Origin: Acidobacteriota bacterium
GTDB lineage: Bacteria; Actinomycetota; Actinomycetes; Actinomycetales; Microbacteriaceae
DNA length: 43,616 nt
Assembly: GCA_019352055.1 (NCBI GenBank)
Contig: JABBOB010000022.1
Span: forward strand, 1 to 43,616
Direction of reading: 5' to 3'
Both the position numbers and the translations under genes were made by a program. The notes beneath the pieces are model-generated. The model was not told where the DNA came from and searched no databases. It saw only the letters and a program-made list of their open reading frames with translations. Every line of letters starts with the position of its first letter. Position 1 is the stretch's first letter. Of this stretch, positions 17,196 to 27,371 are shown one piece after another.

Positions 17196-17267
17196 TCCGC
17201 CTTGGTGTAACGGCAGCACGACAGCCTTTGGAGCTGTGAGGACCAGGTTCGAATCCTGGAGGCGGAG
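17196..17267 (+). tRNA. tRNA-Gln (anticodon UUG)
   Basis: A 72-nt cloverleaf: acceptor TCCGCCT/AGGCGGA, anticodon stem ACAGC/GCTGT with loop CTTTGGA giving anticodon TTG, and T arm CCAGG-TTCGAAT-CCTGG. CCA is not encoded. A tRNA-Gln directly upstream of glmU is a usual actinobacterial arrangement. Confidence 0.95.
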
Positions 17268-17329
17268 CACCGGCGCTCACGGCCCGCCGCCTCCGGTCGA
17301 CCATCCGGGAGGCCCCCACCCCCGATCGG

Positions 17330-17335
17330 TAAGGT
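17330..17335 (+). promoter_or_regulatory. possible -10 box TAAGGT for glmU-prs
   Basis: TAAGGT fits the TANNNT consensus and lies 62 bp upstream of the glmU start codon, in the gap after tRNA-Gln. No matching -35 box is clear. Confidence 0.35.
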
Positions 17336-17397
17336 GCTCTCCGCAGCGCCCGGGATCCGATCGGAACGGCTCGCGGGCGAGGACGCGAAGGAGCCGT

Positions 17398-18864
17398 GTG
17401 ACCATCAGCCCCCAGTCGGCCTTCACCGGCCGCCCCCTCGCCGTGGTGGTGCTCGCCGCCGGGCAGGGCACGCGGATGCGGTCCGCCCGGCCCAAGGTGC
17501 TGCACGAGATCGCCGGGCTCCCCATGCTGGGCCACGTGCTCGTCGCCGCGCGCGGTCTGCGACCGGCGCGCATCGCCGTGGTCGTGCGGCAGGACCGCGA
17601 CGCGGTCGCGGCGGTCGCGCTCGAGCACGCGCCCGAAGCGATCCTGGTCGACCAGGACGAGGTACCCGGCACGGGTCGCGCGCTCGAGGTCGCCGTCGCC
17701 GCCCTGGCGCCGTTCGAGGGCGACGTGCTCGTCGTCAACGGCGACCTGCCGCACGTGGACACGGACACGATGCGCGCGCTGCACCAGGAGCACGTGCTCC
17801 GCGGTGCGACCGCGAGCGTGCTGACCGCGGTCTTCGCCGACCCCACCGGCGCGGGGCGCATCGTCCGCGACCGTGAGGGCTCCTTCCTCCGGATCGTGGA
17901 GGAGCGGGACGCGTCGCCGGAGGAACGGCGCATCGTGGAGGGCAACGGCGGCGTGTACGTCTTCCGCACCGCGGGCCTCGGCCGCCGCCTCGAGGGCCTC
18001 GGTACCGCGAACGCCCAGGGGGAGCGGTACATCACCGACCTCGTCGCCCTGACGCGGGACGCGGGCGGGACGGTGCTCGCGGTGCCCGCCGCCGACGAGG
18101 GCGTCGTCGCAGGGGTGAACGACCGCGTGCAGCTCGCGACCGCCGCACGCCGCATGAACGACGCGATCGTGCGACGCCACCAGCTCGCCGGCGTCACCGT
18201 CGTCGACCCGCTCACCACCTGGATCGACGCGACCGTCACGATCGGCGAGGACGTCGAGATCCGGCCGAACACGCAGCTGCAGCGAGCGACGGCGATCGAG
18301 CGCGGCGCCGTGGTCGGTCCCGACACGACCCTGCTCGACACCGAGGTCGGCGAGGGAGCCAGGGTGAACCGGACCGATGCGACCCTCGCCGTGATCGGCG
18401 CCGGCGCGGACGTCGGCCCGTTCGCCTACCTCCGTCCGGGCACCCGGCTCGGTGCCGGCGGCAAGATCGGCACGTTCGTGGAGACGAAGAACGCCGTGAT
18501 CGGCGCCTCGTCGAAGGTTCCGCACCTCTCCTACATCGGCGACACCGAGGTGGGGGAGCGGTCCAACATCGGTGCGAACACCATCACCGCGAACTACGAC
18601 GGCGTGCACAAGCACCGCACCACGGTCGGCTCCGCGGTCCGCACCGGATCGCACAACGTCTTCGTCGCCCCCGTTACGATCGGGGACGGCGCCTACACGG
18701 GTGCCGGCACGGTCGTCCGCAAGGACGTGCCCGCCGGTTCGCTCGCCGTGAACGTGGCGCCGCAGCGCAACATCGAGGGCTGGGTCGAGCAGCACCGGCC
18801 CGGCACCGATGCCGCCACGACCGCCGCCCGGGCCCAGGGCGCGCAGCAGGAGGACACCCCTTAA
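17398..18864 (+). CDS. glmU: bifunctional UDP-N-acetylglucosamine pyrophosphorylase / glucosamine-1-phosphate N-acetyltransferase
   Basis: 488 residues. The N-terminal uridylyltransferase half opens with VVVLAAGQGTRMRS, followed by KVLHEIAGLPMLGHV and NGDLPHV; the C-terminal half is a left-handed beta-helix of hexapeptide repeats with ANYDGVHKHRT, the acetyl transfer site region. It makes UDP-GlcNAc for peptidoglycan. The start is GTG 17398 after AAGGAG; the open frame upstream overlaps the tRNA. The C-terminal tail is long and Ala/Gln-rich. Its stop codon directly abuts the prs start codon, so the two genes are an operon. Confidence 0.95.
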   Translation: MTISPQSAFTGRPLAVVVLAAGQGTRMRSARPKVLHEIAGLPMLGHVLVAARGLRPARIAVVVRQDRDAVAAVALEHAPEAILVDQDEVPGTGRALEVAVAALAPFEGDVLVVNGDLPHVDTDTMRALHQEHVLRGATASVLTAVFADPTGAGRIVRDREGSFLRIVEERDASPEERRIVEGNGGVYVFRTAGLGRRLEGLGTANAQGERYITDLVALTRDAGGTVLAVPAADEGVVAGVNDRVQLATAARRMNDAIVRRHQLAGVTVVDPLTTWIDATVTIGEDVEIRPNTQLQRATAIERGAVVGPDTTLLDTEVGEGARVNRTDATLAVIGAGADVGPFAYLRPGTRLGAGGKIGTFVETKNAVIGASSKVPHLSYIGDTEVGERSNIGANTITANYDGVHKHRTTVGSAVRTGSHNVFVAPVTIGDGAYTGAGTVVRKDVPAGSLAVNVAPQRNIEGWVEQHRPGTDAATTAARAQGAQQEDTP

Positions 18865-19842
18865 GTGACCGGCATCAAATCCGTCGGCGAGAAGCGCCTC
18901 GTCGTCATCAGCGGCCGTTCCCACCCTCAGCTCGCGGAGGCGGTGGCGGAGGAGCTCGAGACCAGCCTGCTCCCCGTCGACGCCCGCACCTTCGCCTCCG
19001 GCGAGATCTACACGCGCATGGAGGAGAGCGTCCGCGGCTGCGACGCGTTCGTCATCCAGTCGTACTCCGGCCCGGTCAACGAGTGGCTCATCGAGCAGCT
19101 GATCATGATCGACACGCTGAAGCGCGCATCCGCGAAGCGCATCACCGCCGTGGTGCCCTACTACCCGTACTCCAGGCAGGACAAGAAGAGCAGGGGCCGC
19201 GACCCGATCTCCGCGCGCCTCGTCGCCGACCTGTTCAAGACGGCCGGAGCGGACCGGATCATCTCCGTCGATCTGCACGCGGCGCAGATCCAGGGCTTCT
19301 TCGACGGCCCGCTCGACCAGCTGTTCGCGATGCCGGTGCTCGTCGAGCACATCCAGCGCACGGTCGACCCGTCGAACCTGATCGTCGTATCGCCGGACAT
19401 GGGCCGCGTCCGCGTGGCCGACATCTGGAGCGACACCCTCGACGTGCCGCTCGCGATCATCCACAAGCGCCGCGACCCGGCCGTGCCGAACCAGGTGACG
19501 GTGCACGAGATCGTCGGAGACGTCCGCGGCAAGATGTGCCTGCTCGTCGACGACATGATCGACACCGGGGGCACGATCGTGAAGGGCGCTGAGGCGCTCA
19601 AGGCGAACGGCGCCACCGGCGTGATCGTGGCGGCGACGCACGCGATCTTCTCCGACCCGGCCGTCACGCGGCTCGCGTCGCCGGCCATCGATCGCGTGAT
19701 CGTCACCGACACCCTCCCGCTCTCGCCGGCTCAGCACTTCGACAAGCTCGAGGTGCTCTCGATGGCACCGACGATCGCGCAGGCGATCCACGAGATCTTC
19801 GAGGACGGCTCGGTCACGAGCATGTTCAACGGCGCGGCCTGA
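18865..19842 (+). CDS. prs: ribose-phosphate pyrophosphokinase
   Basis: 325 residues; makes PRPP from ribose 5-phosphate and ATP for purine, pyrimidine, His and Trp synthesis. Seen: the catalytic flexible loop YSRQDKKSRGRDPI near residue 100, VDLHAAQIQGFFD near residue 133 and the PRPP loop LLVDDMIDTGGTI near residue 227. The start is GTG 18865, next to the glmU stop TAA with no spacer; the ribosome site would be the AGGAGG inside the end of glmU (18848-18853). The gene pair glmU-prs is conserved in actinobacteria. Confidence 0.95.
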   Translation: MTGIKSVGEKRLVVISGRSHPQLAEAVAEELETSLLPVDARTFASGEIYTRMEESVRGCDAFVIQSYSGPVNEWLIEQLIMIDTLKRASAKRITAVVPYYPYSRQDKKSRGRDPISARLVADLFKTAGADRIISVDLHAAQIQGFFDGPLDQLFAMPVLVEHIQRTVDPSNLIVVSPDMGRVRVADIWSDTLDVPLAIIHKRRDPAVPNQVTVHEIVGDVRGKMCLLVDDMIDTGGTIVKGAEALKANGATGVIVAATHAIFSDPAVTRLASPAIDRVIVTDTLPLSPAQHFDKLEVLSMAPTIAQAIHEIFEDGSVTSMFNGAA

Positions 19843-19856
19843 CCCCGTTCGGGGTT
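19842..19856 (+). terminator. short hairpin overlapping the prs stop codon
   Basis: ACCCC-GTTC-GGGGT gives a 5-bp stem that begins at the last base of the prs stop codon and is followed by TTC. Weak but well placed. Confidence 0.35.
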
Positions 19857-19886
19857 CTCGCGGGCGCGCGGCGAAGACTTCGCGGC

Positions 19887-21218
19887 ATGACCCCGCCGGT
19901 GCAGTCCGAGTCGGCCCGCCTGCTCGACACGCTCGCGGGCACCCGGGTGCGCGGCACCGCAGGGCTCGTCGCCGAGTGGGACGTGGACGCGCTCGCCACG
20001 GGCGCCGTGGCGGCGTTCGCGGACGCCGTCGTCGCGCTGCTCGCCGCCGCCGGGCTCGAGGCGTCCGCGACCGTCGACGCGCCGCTGGTCGGCGGCTGGT
20101 TCCGCCGGGCGCTGCACCCCGACGGCTGGGAGCCGCCCTCGCCGTGGGACCCGATCGCCGGGGACTACGCGGGCTCGGACGGCTGGATCCGACTCCACAC
20201 GAACGCGCCGCGGCACCGTGCGGCCGCGCTCCGCGTGCTCGGCGTGTCGGCGGACCGGGACGAGGTCGCGGCCGAGGTCGCGACCCGGCGCGTCGACGAG
20301 CTCGAGGCCGCGGTCGTGGAGGCGGGCGGCGCCGCGGCCGCCATGCGGAGCCGGGAGGCGTGGCTCGCGCACCCGCAGGGCGCCGCGAGCCGACGGGAAC
20401 CGCTGGTCGACCGGCTGCACACGGTGCCCGCGCGCACCGTCTGGCATCCCGAGCCCCGGCGCCCGCTCGCCGGCATCCGCGTGCTCGACCTCACGCGCGT
20501 GATCGCGGGCCCGGTCGCGACCCGCGCGCTCGCCGCACTCGGAGCGACCGTGCTCCGGGTCGACCCACCGGACTGGGACGAGCCGGGCGTCGTGCCCGAC
20601 ATGACCCTCGGCAAGCTCCCCACCCGGATCGACGCCCGGACGCCGGAGGGCCGGGAGCGGCTCGTCGACCTGCTGGCCGGCGCGGACGTGCTCGTCCACG
20701 GGTACCGGCGCGGCGCCCTCGATCCCATCGGGCTGGGGGATGCGGAGCGGCAGGACATCCGGCCCGGCCTCGTCGAGGTCGCGCTCACGGCGTACGGCTG
20801 GCGCGGTCCGTGGACCGGCCGCCGCGGTTTCGACTCGCTCGTGCAGATGTCCGCAGGGATCGCCGAGCGCGGGATGCGTCGCTCCGGAGCCGCGCGCCCG
20901 GTCCCGCTCCCCGTGCAGGCCCTCGATCACGCCACGGGATGGCTGATGGCCGCCGCCGCCGTCGCAGGGTTGCGCGACCGGCTCCGCGGCGGCAGCGGCT
21001 CGCACGCGGTCCTGTCCCTCGCCCGCACCGCGGCCGAGCTCCAGCCCGCGGAACCGGGACCCGCGGTCGCCGCCGCGTCGCCCCGGGGGAGCGCTCTGTC
21101 GACGCCTTGGGGTGCCGGCCGGCTGCTGCCGTTCCCGCTGACGGTCGACGGGGTGGACCTCCGGTTCGCGTCCGGCCCCGCCGCGCTCGGCAGCGCACCG
21201 GCCGCATGGCCCGCCTGA
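19887..21218 (+). CDS. CoA-transferase family III (CaiB/BaiF)-like protein
   Basis: 443 residues. The first 180 residues are a poorly conserved alpha-rich region with WIRLHTNAPRHRAAAL; from about residue 190 the family signature LAGIRVLDLTRVIAGPVATRA appears, followed by LVHGYRRGALD and RRGFDSLVQMSAGI, whose Asp sits near the position of the catalytic Asp of formyl-CoA transferase. Two-part CaiB-like proteins of this length are frequent in actinobacteria and their acyl-CoA substrates are unknown. ATG 19887 lies 44 bp after prs. Substitutions in the active region have not been tested here, so enzyme activity is uncertain. Confidence 0.85.
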   Translation: MTPPVQSESARLLDTLAGTRVRGTAGLVAEWDVDALATGAVAAFADAVVALLAAAGLEASATVDAPLVGGWFRRALHPDGWEPPSPWDPIAGDYAGSDGWIRLHTNAPRHRAAALRVLGVSADRDEVAAEVATRRVDELEAAVVEAGGAAAAMRSREAWLAHPQGAASRREPLVDRLHTVPARTVWHPEPRRPLAGIRVLDLTRVIAGPVATRALAALGATVLRVDPPDWDEPGVVPDMTLGKLPTRIDARTPEGRERLVDLLAGADVLVHGYRRGALDPIGLGDAERQDIRPGLVEVALTAYGWRGPWTGRRGFDSLVQMSAGIAERGMRRSGAARPVPLPVQALDHATGWLMAAAAVAGLRDRLRGGSGSHAVLSLARTAAELQPAEPGPAVAAASPRGSALSTPWGAGRLLPFPLTVDGVDLRFASGPAALGSAPAAWPA

Positions 21219-21351
21219 CTCCACCGGCACCCGCCGGGGGTCGACAGGTCCCGTGGCGCCCGCTCTGGGATCTCGGCGACATTCCGTGCACATGAGAGCG
21301 TGGTCGCGCGCACCGGACCGGTCCGCCGGACCCGGCCGGGAGGAGCCCGGC

Positions 21352-21712
21352 ATGAGCGCATCGACGCTGCGCCCGCTGGGCGCGTCCGCGGTGCTCGCGG
21401 GCGGGATCGCGCTGGCGCCCGCCATGGGCGCGGCCGCCTCCCCGACCCCGACCCCGCCCGTCGACGACCGGGTCCGTGCGCTCGCCGGCCGGGAGGCGGT
21501 GCCCGAGTCCGCCTCCCAGCACGTCGGCCACGGCGTGGCGCTCGCGACCCACCCGGCCGAGCCGCCGGTCTCGCTCCTGCTGCTCCTCGTGCCGACCCTG
21601 CTCGGCGGCACGATCGGCGTGGAGGTCACCCCTGCGGGAGCTGCAGGACCGCTCCGACGATCACCCCCGGGGGCGTGGCACCGGAACCGGGGCTTTCGGA
21701 AACCGATCCTGA
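21352..21712 (+). pseudogene. small exported membrane protein gene with a likely frameshift
   Basis: ATG 21352 follows a strong GGGAGGAG site. It encodes a signal peptide (MSASTLRPLGASAVLAGGIA), an external part and a membrane helix (VSLLLLLVPTLLGGTIGV). Third positions are nearly all G or C up to about 21633, then the frame turns to codons such as CCT GGA GCT CGA TCA. The +1 frame takes over with better codons and ends at TGA 21710-21712 after RELQDRSDDHPRGRG, a sensible cytoplasmic tail. A natural or sequencing frameshift near 21610-21640 is the simplest reading. Without a shift, the first frame would run into the downstream gene and give a 240-residue protein ending at 22074. Confidence 0.5.
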
Positions 21713-21724
21713 TCAGCAGGATCG
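21704..21724 (+). promoter_or_regulatory. hairpin overlapping the ribosome site of the next gene
   Basis: CGATCCTG (21704-21711), loop ATCAG, CAGGATCG (21717-21724): a perfect 8-bp stem ending 5 nt before ATG 21730. It contains the only Shine-Dalgarno-like AGGA, so it could limit translation or end the previous transcript. Confidence 0.35.
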
Positions 21725-21729
21725 CGACC

Positions 21730-22074
21730 ATGACCCACGGTCTGTTCATGACGGGACGGAGACGGCCCACCCTCGGAGCGCTCTACGTCGCCGCCGTGGG
21801 CGCCTTCACCCTCCTCGTGCTCGCACTCGTGGTCTCGGGGCTCGCGAGCCCCCTCGCCGTGGTGCTCGTCGCCGTGCCGCTCGGCCCGATCGGTGTGGTG
21901 GCAGCCGCGCTCTCGCTGCCGGCGCTCACCACGCCGCCCTCCGCGGCCCTCGCCGTGCTCGTGCTCGCGGCGGCGCTCGCGGTGGCCACGATCAACGTGA
22001 TGCTCGCCGCGACGGCGTCCTACGTCGCCTCGACCCGGCTCGACGAGATCCGCGGGCACGGTCTGCTCCGCTGA
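21730..22074 (+). CDS. small membrane protein of unknown function
   Basis: 114 residues from ATG 21730 (ATG 21748 is an alternative). Three hydrophobic segments (LGALYVAAVGAFTLLVLALV, SPLAVVLVAVPLGPIGVVAA and AALAVLVLAAALAVATINVM) indicate an inner-membrane protein with a short C-terminal tail. Codon use becomes strongly coding again around 21760. I do not recognise a domain. The same frame is open upstream to 21253, but the third-position signal drops between 21633 and 21760, so I treat it as a separate gene. It converges on glgX, whose stop is 43 bp away. Confidence 0.6.
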   Translation: MTHGLFMTGRRRPTLGALYVAAVGAFTLLVLALVVSGLASPLAVVLVAVPLGPIGVVAAALSLPALTTPPSAALAVLVLAAALAVATINVMLAATASYVASTRLDEIRGHGLLR

Positions 22075-22116
22075 CCTGCCCCCCGCTCACCCGTTCGTCG
22101 CCGACCCGCCGCACGC

Positions 22117-24153
<2,037 letters not shown>

Positions 24154-24260
24154 GGCAGGGCCTTTCGTCGGACCGCCGCATACGGTAACGACGAGGTCGC
24201 GCGCGACCCTGGGGATCGGGCCACCGTCAGCAGGGAGTCGGCCGTGTCACCGCTGCCCGC

Positions 24261-24266
24261 TAGGTT
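24261..24266 (+). promoter_or_regulatory. -10 box TAGGTT of the aldo/keto reductase gene, probably leaderless
   Basis: TAGGTTCTC is the same 9-mer as in front of ispE (7071-7079); here the box ends 8 nt before ATG 24275 and no ribosome site is present. Confidence 0.5.
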
Positions 24267-24274
24267 CTCGCCCC

Positions 24275-25288
24275 ATGGAGTTCCGGCATCTCGGCGGCTC
24301 GGGGATGAAGGTCTCCGAGATCACCTACGGCAACTGGATCACGCACGGCGGCCAGGTCGAGGACGACGCCGCGACCGCATGCGTCCACGCGGCGCTCGAC
24401 GCCGGGATCACGACGTTCGACACGGCCGACGCCTACGCGGGCGGTGCTGCGGAGGAGGTCCTCGGCCGCGCGCTCGCCGGGGTTCGGCGCGCCTCCATCG
24501 AGGTCCTGACGAAGGTGTACTTCCCCACCGGCCCGAAGGGGCACAACGACACCGGGCTGTCCCGGAAGCACATCCTCGAGTCGATCGACGGGTCCCTCGG
24601 ACGGCTCGGGATGGAGTACGTCGACGTCTACCAGGCCCATCGCTACGACGCCGCGAGCCCGCTCGAGGAGACGATGCAGGCGTTCGCCGACGTCGTGCGC
24701 TCGGGCAAGGCGCTGTACATCGGCGTCTCCGAATGGACGGCGGAGCAGCTGCGCGCCGGCCAGGAGCTGGCGTCCGCGCTCGGGTTCCGGCTGGTGTCGA
24801 ACCAGCCGCAGTACTCGGCGCTGTGGCGCGTGATCGAGGCGGACGTGGTGCCGGCGGCGCAGGAGCTCGGCATCTCCCAGCTCGTCTTCTCGCCGATCGC
24901 ACAGGGGGTGCTGACCGGCAAGTACCGCCCTGGGCAGCAGCCGCCGGCGGGCAGCCGCGCGACCGACGAACGAGGCGGCGGCGCGCACTTCGTCAGCCGG
25001 TTCCTCCGGGACGACCTGCTCGCGCGCGTGCAGCTGCTGGGCCCCATCGCAGCGGAGCTCGACCTCACGCCGGCGCAGCTCGCCGTCGCATGGGTGCTGC
25101 AGAACCCGAACGTCTCCGCCGCGATCATCGGCGCCTCCCGGCCCGAGCAGGTCGCTGAGAACGTGCAGGCCTCCGGTGTCGTCATCCCCTTGCCGCTGCT
25201 GGAGCGCATCGACGAGGTGCTCGGCGACGCCGTCGAGCGCGACCCGGCCCGCACCGCGCAGAACGCCCCGAAGACCCGCCTCGCGTGA
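24275..25288 (+). CDS. aldo/keto reductase
   Basis: 337 residues, NADPH-dependent (alpha/beta)8 barrel. The catalytic tetrad is complete: Asp49 and Tyr54 in FDTADAYAGG, Lys80 in LTKVY and His122 in YQAHRYD. The C-terminal cofactor region shows SAAIIGASRPEQVAEN. It is closest in feel to the potassium-channel beta-subunit/YghZ group, whose substrates are various aldehydes; the true substrate is unknown. The ATG 24275 is chosen because the family N-terminus MEFRHLGGSGMKVSEIT starts there. Divergent from glgX. Confidence 0.92.
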   Translation: MEFRHLGGSGMKVSEITYGNWITHGGQVEDDAATACVHAALDAGITTFDTADAYAGGAAEEVLGRALAGVRRASIEVLTKVYFPTGPKGHNDTGLSRKHILESIDGSLGRLGMEYVDVYQAHRYDAASPLEETMQAFADVVRSGKALYIGVSEWTAEQLRAGQELASALGFRLVSNQPQYSALWRVIEADVVPAAQELGISQLVFSPIAQGVLTGKYRPGQQPPAGSRATDERGGGAHFVSRFLRDDLLARVQLLGPIAAELDLTPAQLAVAWVLQNPNVSAAIIGASRPEQVAENVQASGVVIPLPLLERIDEVLGDAVERDPARTAQNAPKTRLA

Positions 25289-25292
25289 ACTC

Positions 25293-25391
25293 CGCGGATC
25301 CGGCATCCCTTCGTGGATCCGGAGATCTCCCGCGGCATGCGGGTCGGGAAGGTGAACACGCGGCGTGTCGCGGACGATCTCCGGATCCGCG
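25293..25391 (+). promoter_or_regulatory. cluster of GGATCC palindromes upstream of a lipoprotein gene
   Basis: CGCGGATCCGG (25293-25303) is repeated inverted as CCGGATCCGCG (25381-25391), and between them are another GGATCC and the 10-bp palindrome GGAGATCTCC (25321-25330). The region has no gene. It could hold operators or an RNA stem; function unknown. Confidence 0.3.
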
Positions 25392-25427
25392 AGCGTCGGC
25401 GAGCCGATCGGGCGGAGGATGGGTGGG

Positions 25428-26891
25428 GTGCGCCGACTGCTCCTCGCCCTGACGGCCGCCGCGACGCTCCTCCTCGCCGGCTGCACCGCGGCCCCGCCCC
25501 AGCCGCACCCGACGGCGTCGGCCGTGCGGTTCGCCGGCGCCCGGTCGACGGTCGCGGCGGATGGGAGCACGGCGCCCGTCCGGGCCGTGGAGGCGAGCCG
25601 GGCGCTGTTCGACGCGTCGCCCGGTGTCGTGCTCGCGCCGGATGGCGACATCGCGGCACAGCGCTCCGCCGCGGCTGCGGCCGAGCGGCTGCACGTGCCG
25701 ATGCTGCTCACCCCGGCGTCCACCGCCACCCCCGGGCCCGACGGCGCGGCGGCCGAGGCGCACCGGCTCGGGGCGACGTGGAGCGTCGACTTCGGCGCGT
25801 CCACCCCGATCGGCGGCCTGCGCGCACGGCCGGCGAGCATCGCCGCGCCCCCCTCCGCGCCGCAGGCCCACGCGATCGTGGTCGCGACCGACGTCGCCGC
25901 GGATCCTGCCGCGATCGCGACGGCCCGAGCAGCCGGGGCCGCGGTCGTGCAGGCCGCATCGCCGGACGTCAACGGCGACGCGGCGGTGGTGCGGGCGCTC
26001 GCTGCGGCGCAGCACGACCGGGCCGTGCTCGTCGGCAGCGCCTTCGCGGGTCGCCCGGATCTCGTGTGGTCGGTCGCCGCTGCGCGCAACGGCTGGACGT
26101 ACGCGGGAGGGACGCAGCGCGCCTGGGACGGCCGGAGCCTCCACGTCGCGCTCTACGGCACCCCCTCCGACAAGCGGCTCGGGGTGCTGGGCCAGCAGGA
26201 CGAGCCCGCCACGATCGCCCGGGTGAAGGCCCTCGCCGCGCAGTACGCCCCGCTCACCACCCGCACGGTCTCGCCGATGCTCGAGGTCATCGCGACCGTC
26301 GCGGCGGGAGGCCCCACGAGCAACGGCGACTACTCGAGCGAGATCGCTCCGGCGACGCTCGAGCCCTACGTCGACACCGCGCTCGCCGCGGGCGTGCCCG
26401 TGATCCTCGATCTCCAGCCCGGGCGCAGCGACTTCCTGACGCAGGCGAAGGAGTACCGGTCGCTGCTGGCGAAACCGGGCGTCGGGCTCGCGCTGGACCC
26501 CGAGTGGCGGCTCGGGCCGAAGCAGAAGCCACTGGTGCAGATCGGGCAGGTGAGCGCGAGCGAGGTGAACCGCACCTCCGCCTGGCTGGCCGACCTGGTG
26601 CGGGCCGACGGGTTGCCGCCGAAGCCCTTCGTGCTGCACGAGTTCCGGCTGTCGATGCTGCAGCAGCGGCAGGACATCGTGGTGGACCGTCCCGAGCTCG
26701 ACACGCTCATCCACGTCGACGGGCAGGGATCGCAGCCGGACAAGCAGGCGACGTGGCGCGCGGTGCGGGCCGGCGCGCCGCTGGTCGGCTGGGGCTGGAA
26801 GAACTTCCTGAAGAAGGACCACCCGGTGCTGACGCCGAAGCAGACCCTGCAGCAGGTGCACCCGACCCCGGACCTGGTCACCTACCAGTAG
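25428..26891 (+). CDS. large secreted lipoprotein with C-terminal barrel-like domain
   Basis: 487 residues. The start is GTG 25428 because GGAGG (25414-25418) lies 9 nt upstream; ATG 25419 would touch that site. Signal peptide VRRLLLALTAAATLLLAGC contains the lipobox LAGC. The first half resembles cell-wall-binding-repeat-like alpha/beta units (ASRALFDASPGVVLAPDG, AVLVGSAFAGR). The second half (from about residue 240) belongs to an actinobacterial family with VPVILDLQPGRSDFLTQAKEY, LALDPEWRLGP and VGWGWKNFLKKD, which looks like a glycosidase-type barrel with acidic residues. I know no assigned function. Preceded by a palindrome-rich gap and followed by a long hairpin. Confidence 0.85.
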   Translation: MRRLLLALTAAATLLLAGCTAAPPQPHPTASAVRFAGARSTVAADGSTAPVRAVEASRALFDASPGVVLAPDGDIAAQRSAAAAAERLHVPMLLTPASTATPGPDGAAAEAHRLGATWSVDFGASTPIGGLRARPASIAAPPSAPQAHAIVVATDVAADPAAIATARAAGAAVVQAASPDVNGDAAVVRALAAAQHDRAVLVGSAFAGRPDLVWSVAAARNGWTYAGGTQRAWDGRSLHVALYGTPSDKRLGVLGQQDEPATIARVKALAAQYAPLTTRTVSPMLEVIATVAAGGPTSNGDYSSEIAPATLEPYVDTALAAGVPVILDLQPGRSDFLTQAKEYRSLLAKPGVGLALDPEWRLGPKQKPLVQIGQVSASEVNRTSAWLADLVRADGLPPKPFVLHEFRLSMLQQRQDIVVDRPELDTLIHVDGQGSQPDKQATWRAVRAGAPLVGWGWKNFLKKDHPVLTPKQTLQQVHPTPDLVTYQ

Positions 26892-26912
26892 GCGCCCAGG
26901 GCTGCGAAGTCC

Positions 26913-26972
26913 TGCCCAGATCCCGGACATCCGCCCACGGGCGCGCGGGGGCGGGTGTCCCGGATCTGGGCG
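26913..26972. terminator. long stem-loop after the lipoprotein gene
   Basis: Arms 26915-26936 and 26949-26970 pair over 22 positions with two exceptions (one C/C, one G/T), with loop 26937-26948. It begins 21 bp past the stop codon. There is no T-run on either side; convergent with the small gene at 27012-27206, so it may serve both. Confidence 0.6.
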
Positions 26973-27011
26973 GACGCGGGACCGCTGCTCCTCGGCGAGG
27001 AGGACCCGGGC

Positions 27012-27206
27012 TCAGAGCCCGCCACCGCCGAAGAAGCCGGCGTTGACGGTGTTCGAGGCGACGGCCTTCGCGAGGATGTCGGCCTCGACGTCGGTGGTGT
27101 CGTGCTGCGCCTCCACGTCGAAGTCGACGACGCCGTTGGTCTGATCGAACGGCTTCTCGACGTCCGTCAGGGGCACCCACGCCTTTGCTCTGCGGTGTTT
27201 CGTCAT
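27012..27206 (-). CDS. 64-residue peptide with Gly-rich C-terminus
   Basis: ATG 27206 with an AGAGG-type ribosome site about 7 nt upstream. The product starts MTKHRRAKAWVPLTDVEKPF, has an acidic middle (VVDFDVEAQHDTTDVEADI) and ends VASNTVNAGFFGGGGL. Third codon positions are almost all G or C after the first eight codons, which argues that it is translated. There is no signal peptide or Cys. The leader-like acidic part plus a short Asn/Gly/Phe tail resembles a modified-peptide precursor in layout, but no maturation enzyme or exporter is encoded nearby, so that is only a possibility. Divergent from the MetE-like gene. Confidence 0.6.
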   Translation of the reverse strand: MTKHRRAKAWVPLTDVEKPFDQTNGVVDFDVEAQHDTTDVEADILAKAVASNTVNAGFFGGGGL

Positions 27207-27371
27207 CGTCCGACCTCTCGGGGGCGCATGCCCCTGGCATCAGCATGGACCCGTCCGGCACCGCCCCGAGCCCGGACGGCGGATTCGGATGCGACGTCCG
27301 GCGACTCGCGGAGTTGCGGGCGCCCCCGTTCGGTCCCACCGTGGAGGAGACCTCGACGAAGGAGCCGCACC

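Noticed and set aside
16630..19791. A 1053-codon open frame on the minus strand
   Set aside because: It lies antisense to the ABC-F gene, tRNA-Gln, glmU and prs and reads as Arg/Asp/His-rich low-complexity sequence; long spurious frames are normal in DNA of this GC content.
27012..27206. Calling the 64-residue peptide a lanthipeptide or other named modified peptide
   Set aside because: No Cys or Ser/Thr-rich core, and no modification or export enzymes are encoded beside it.
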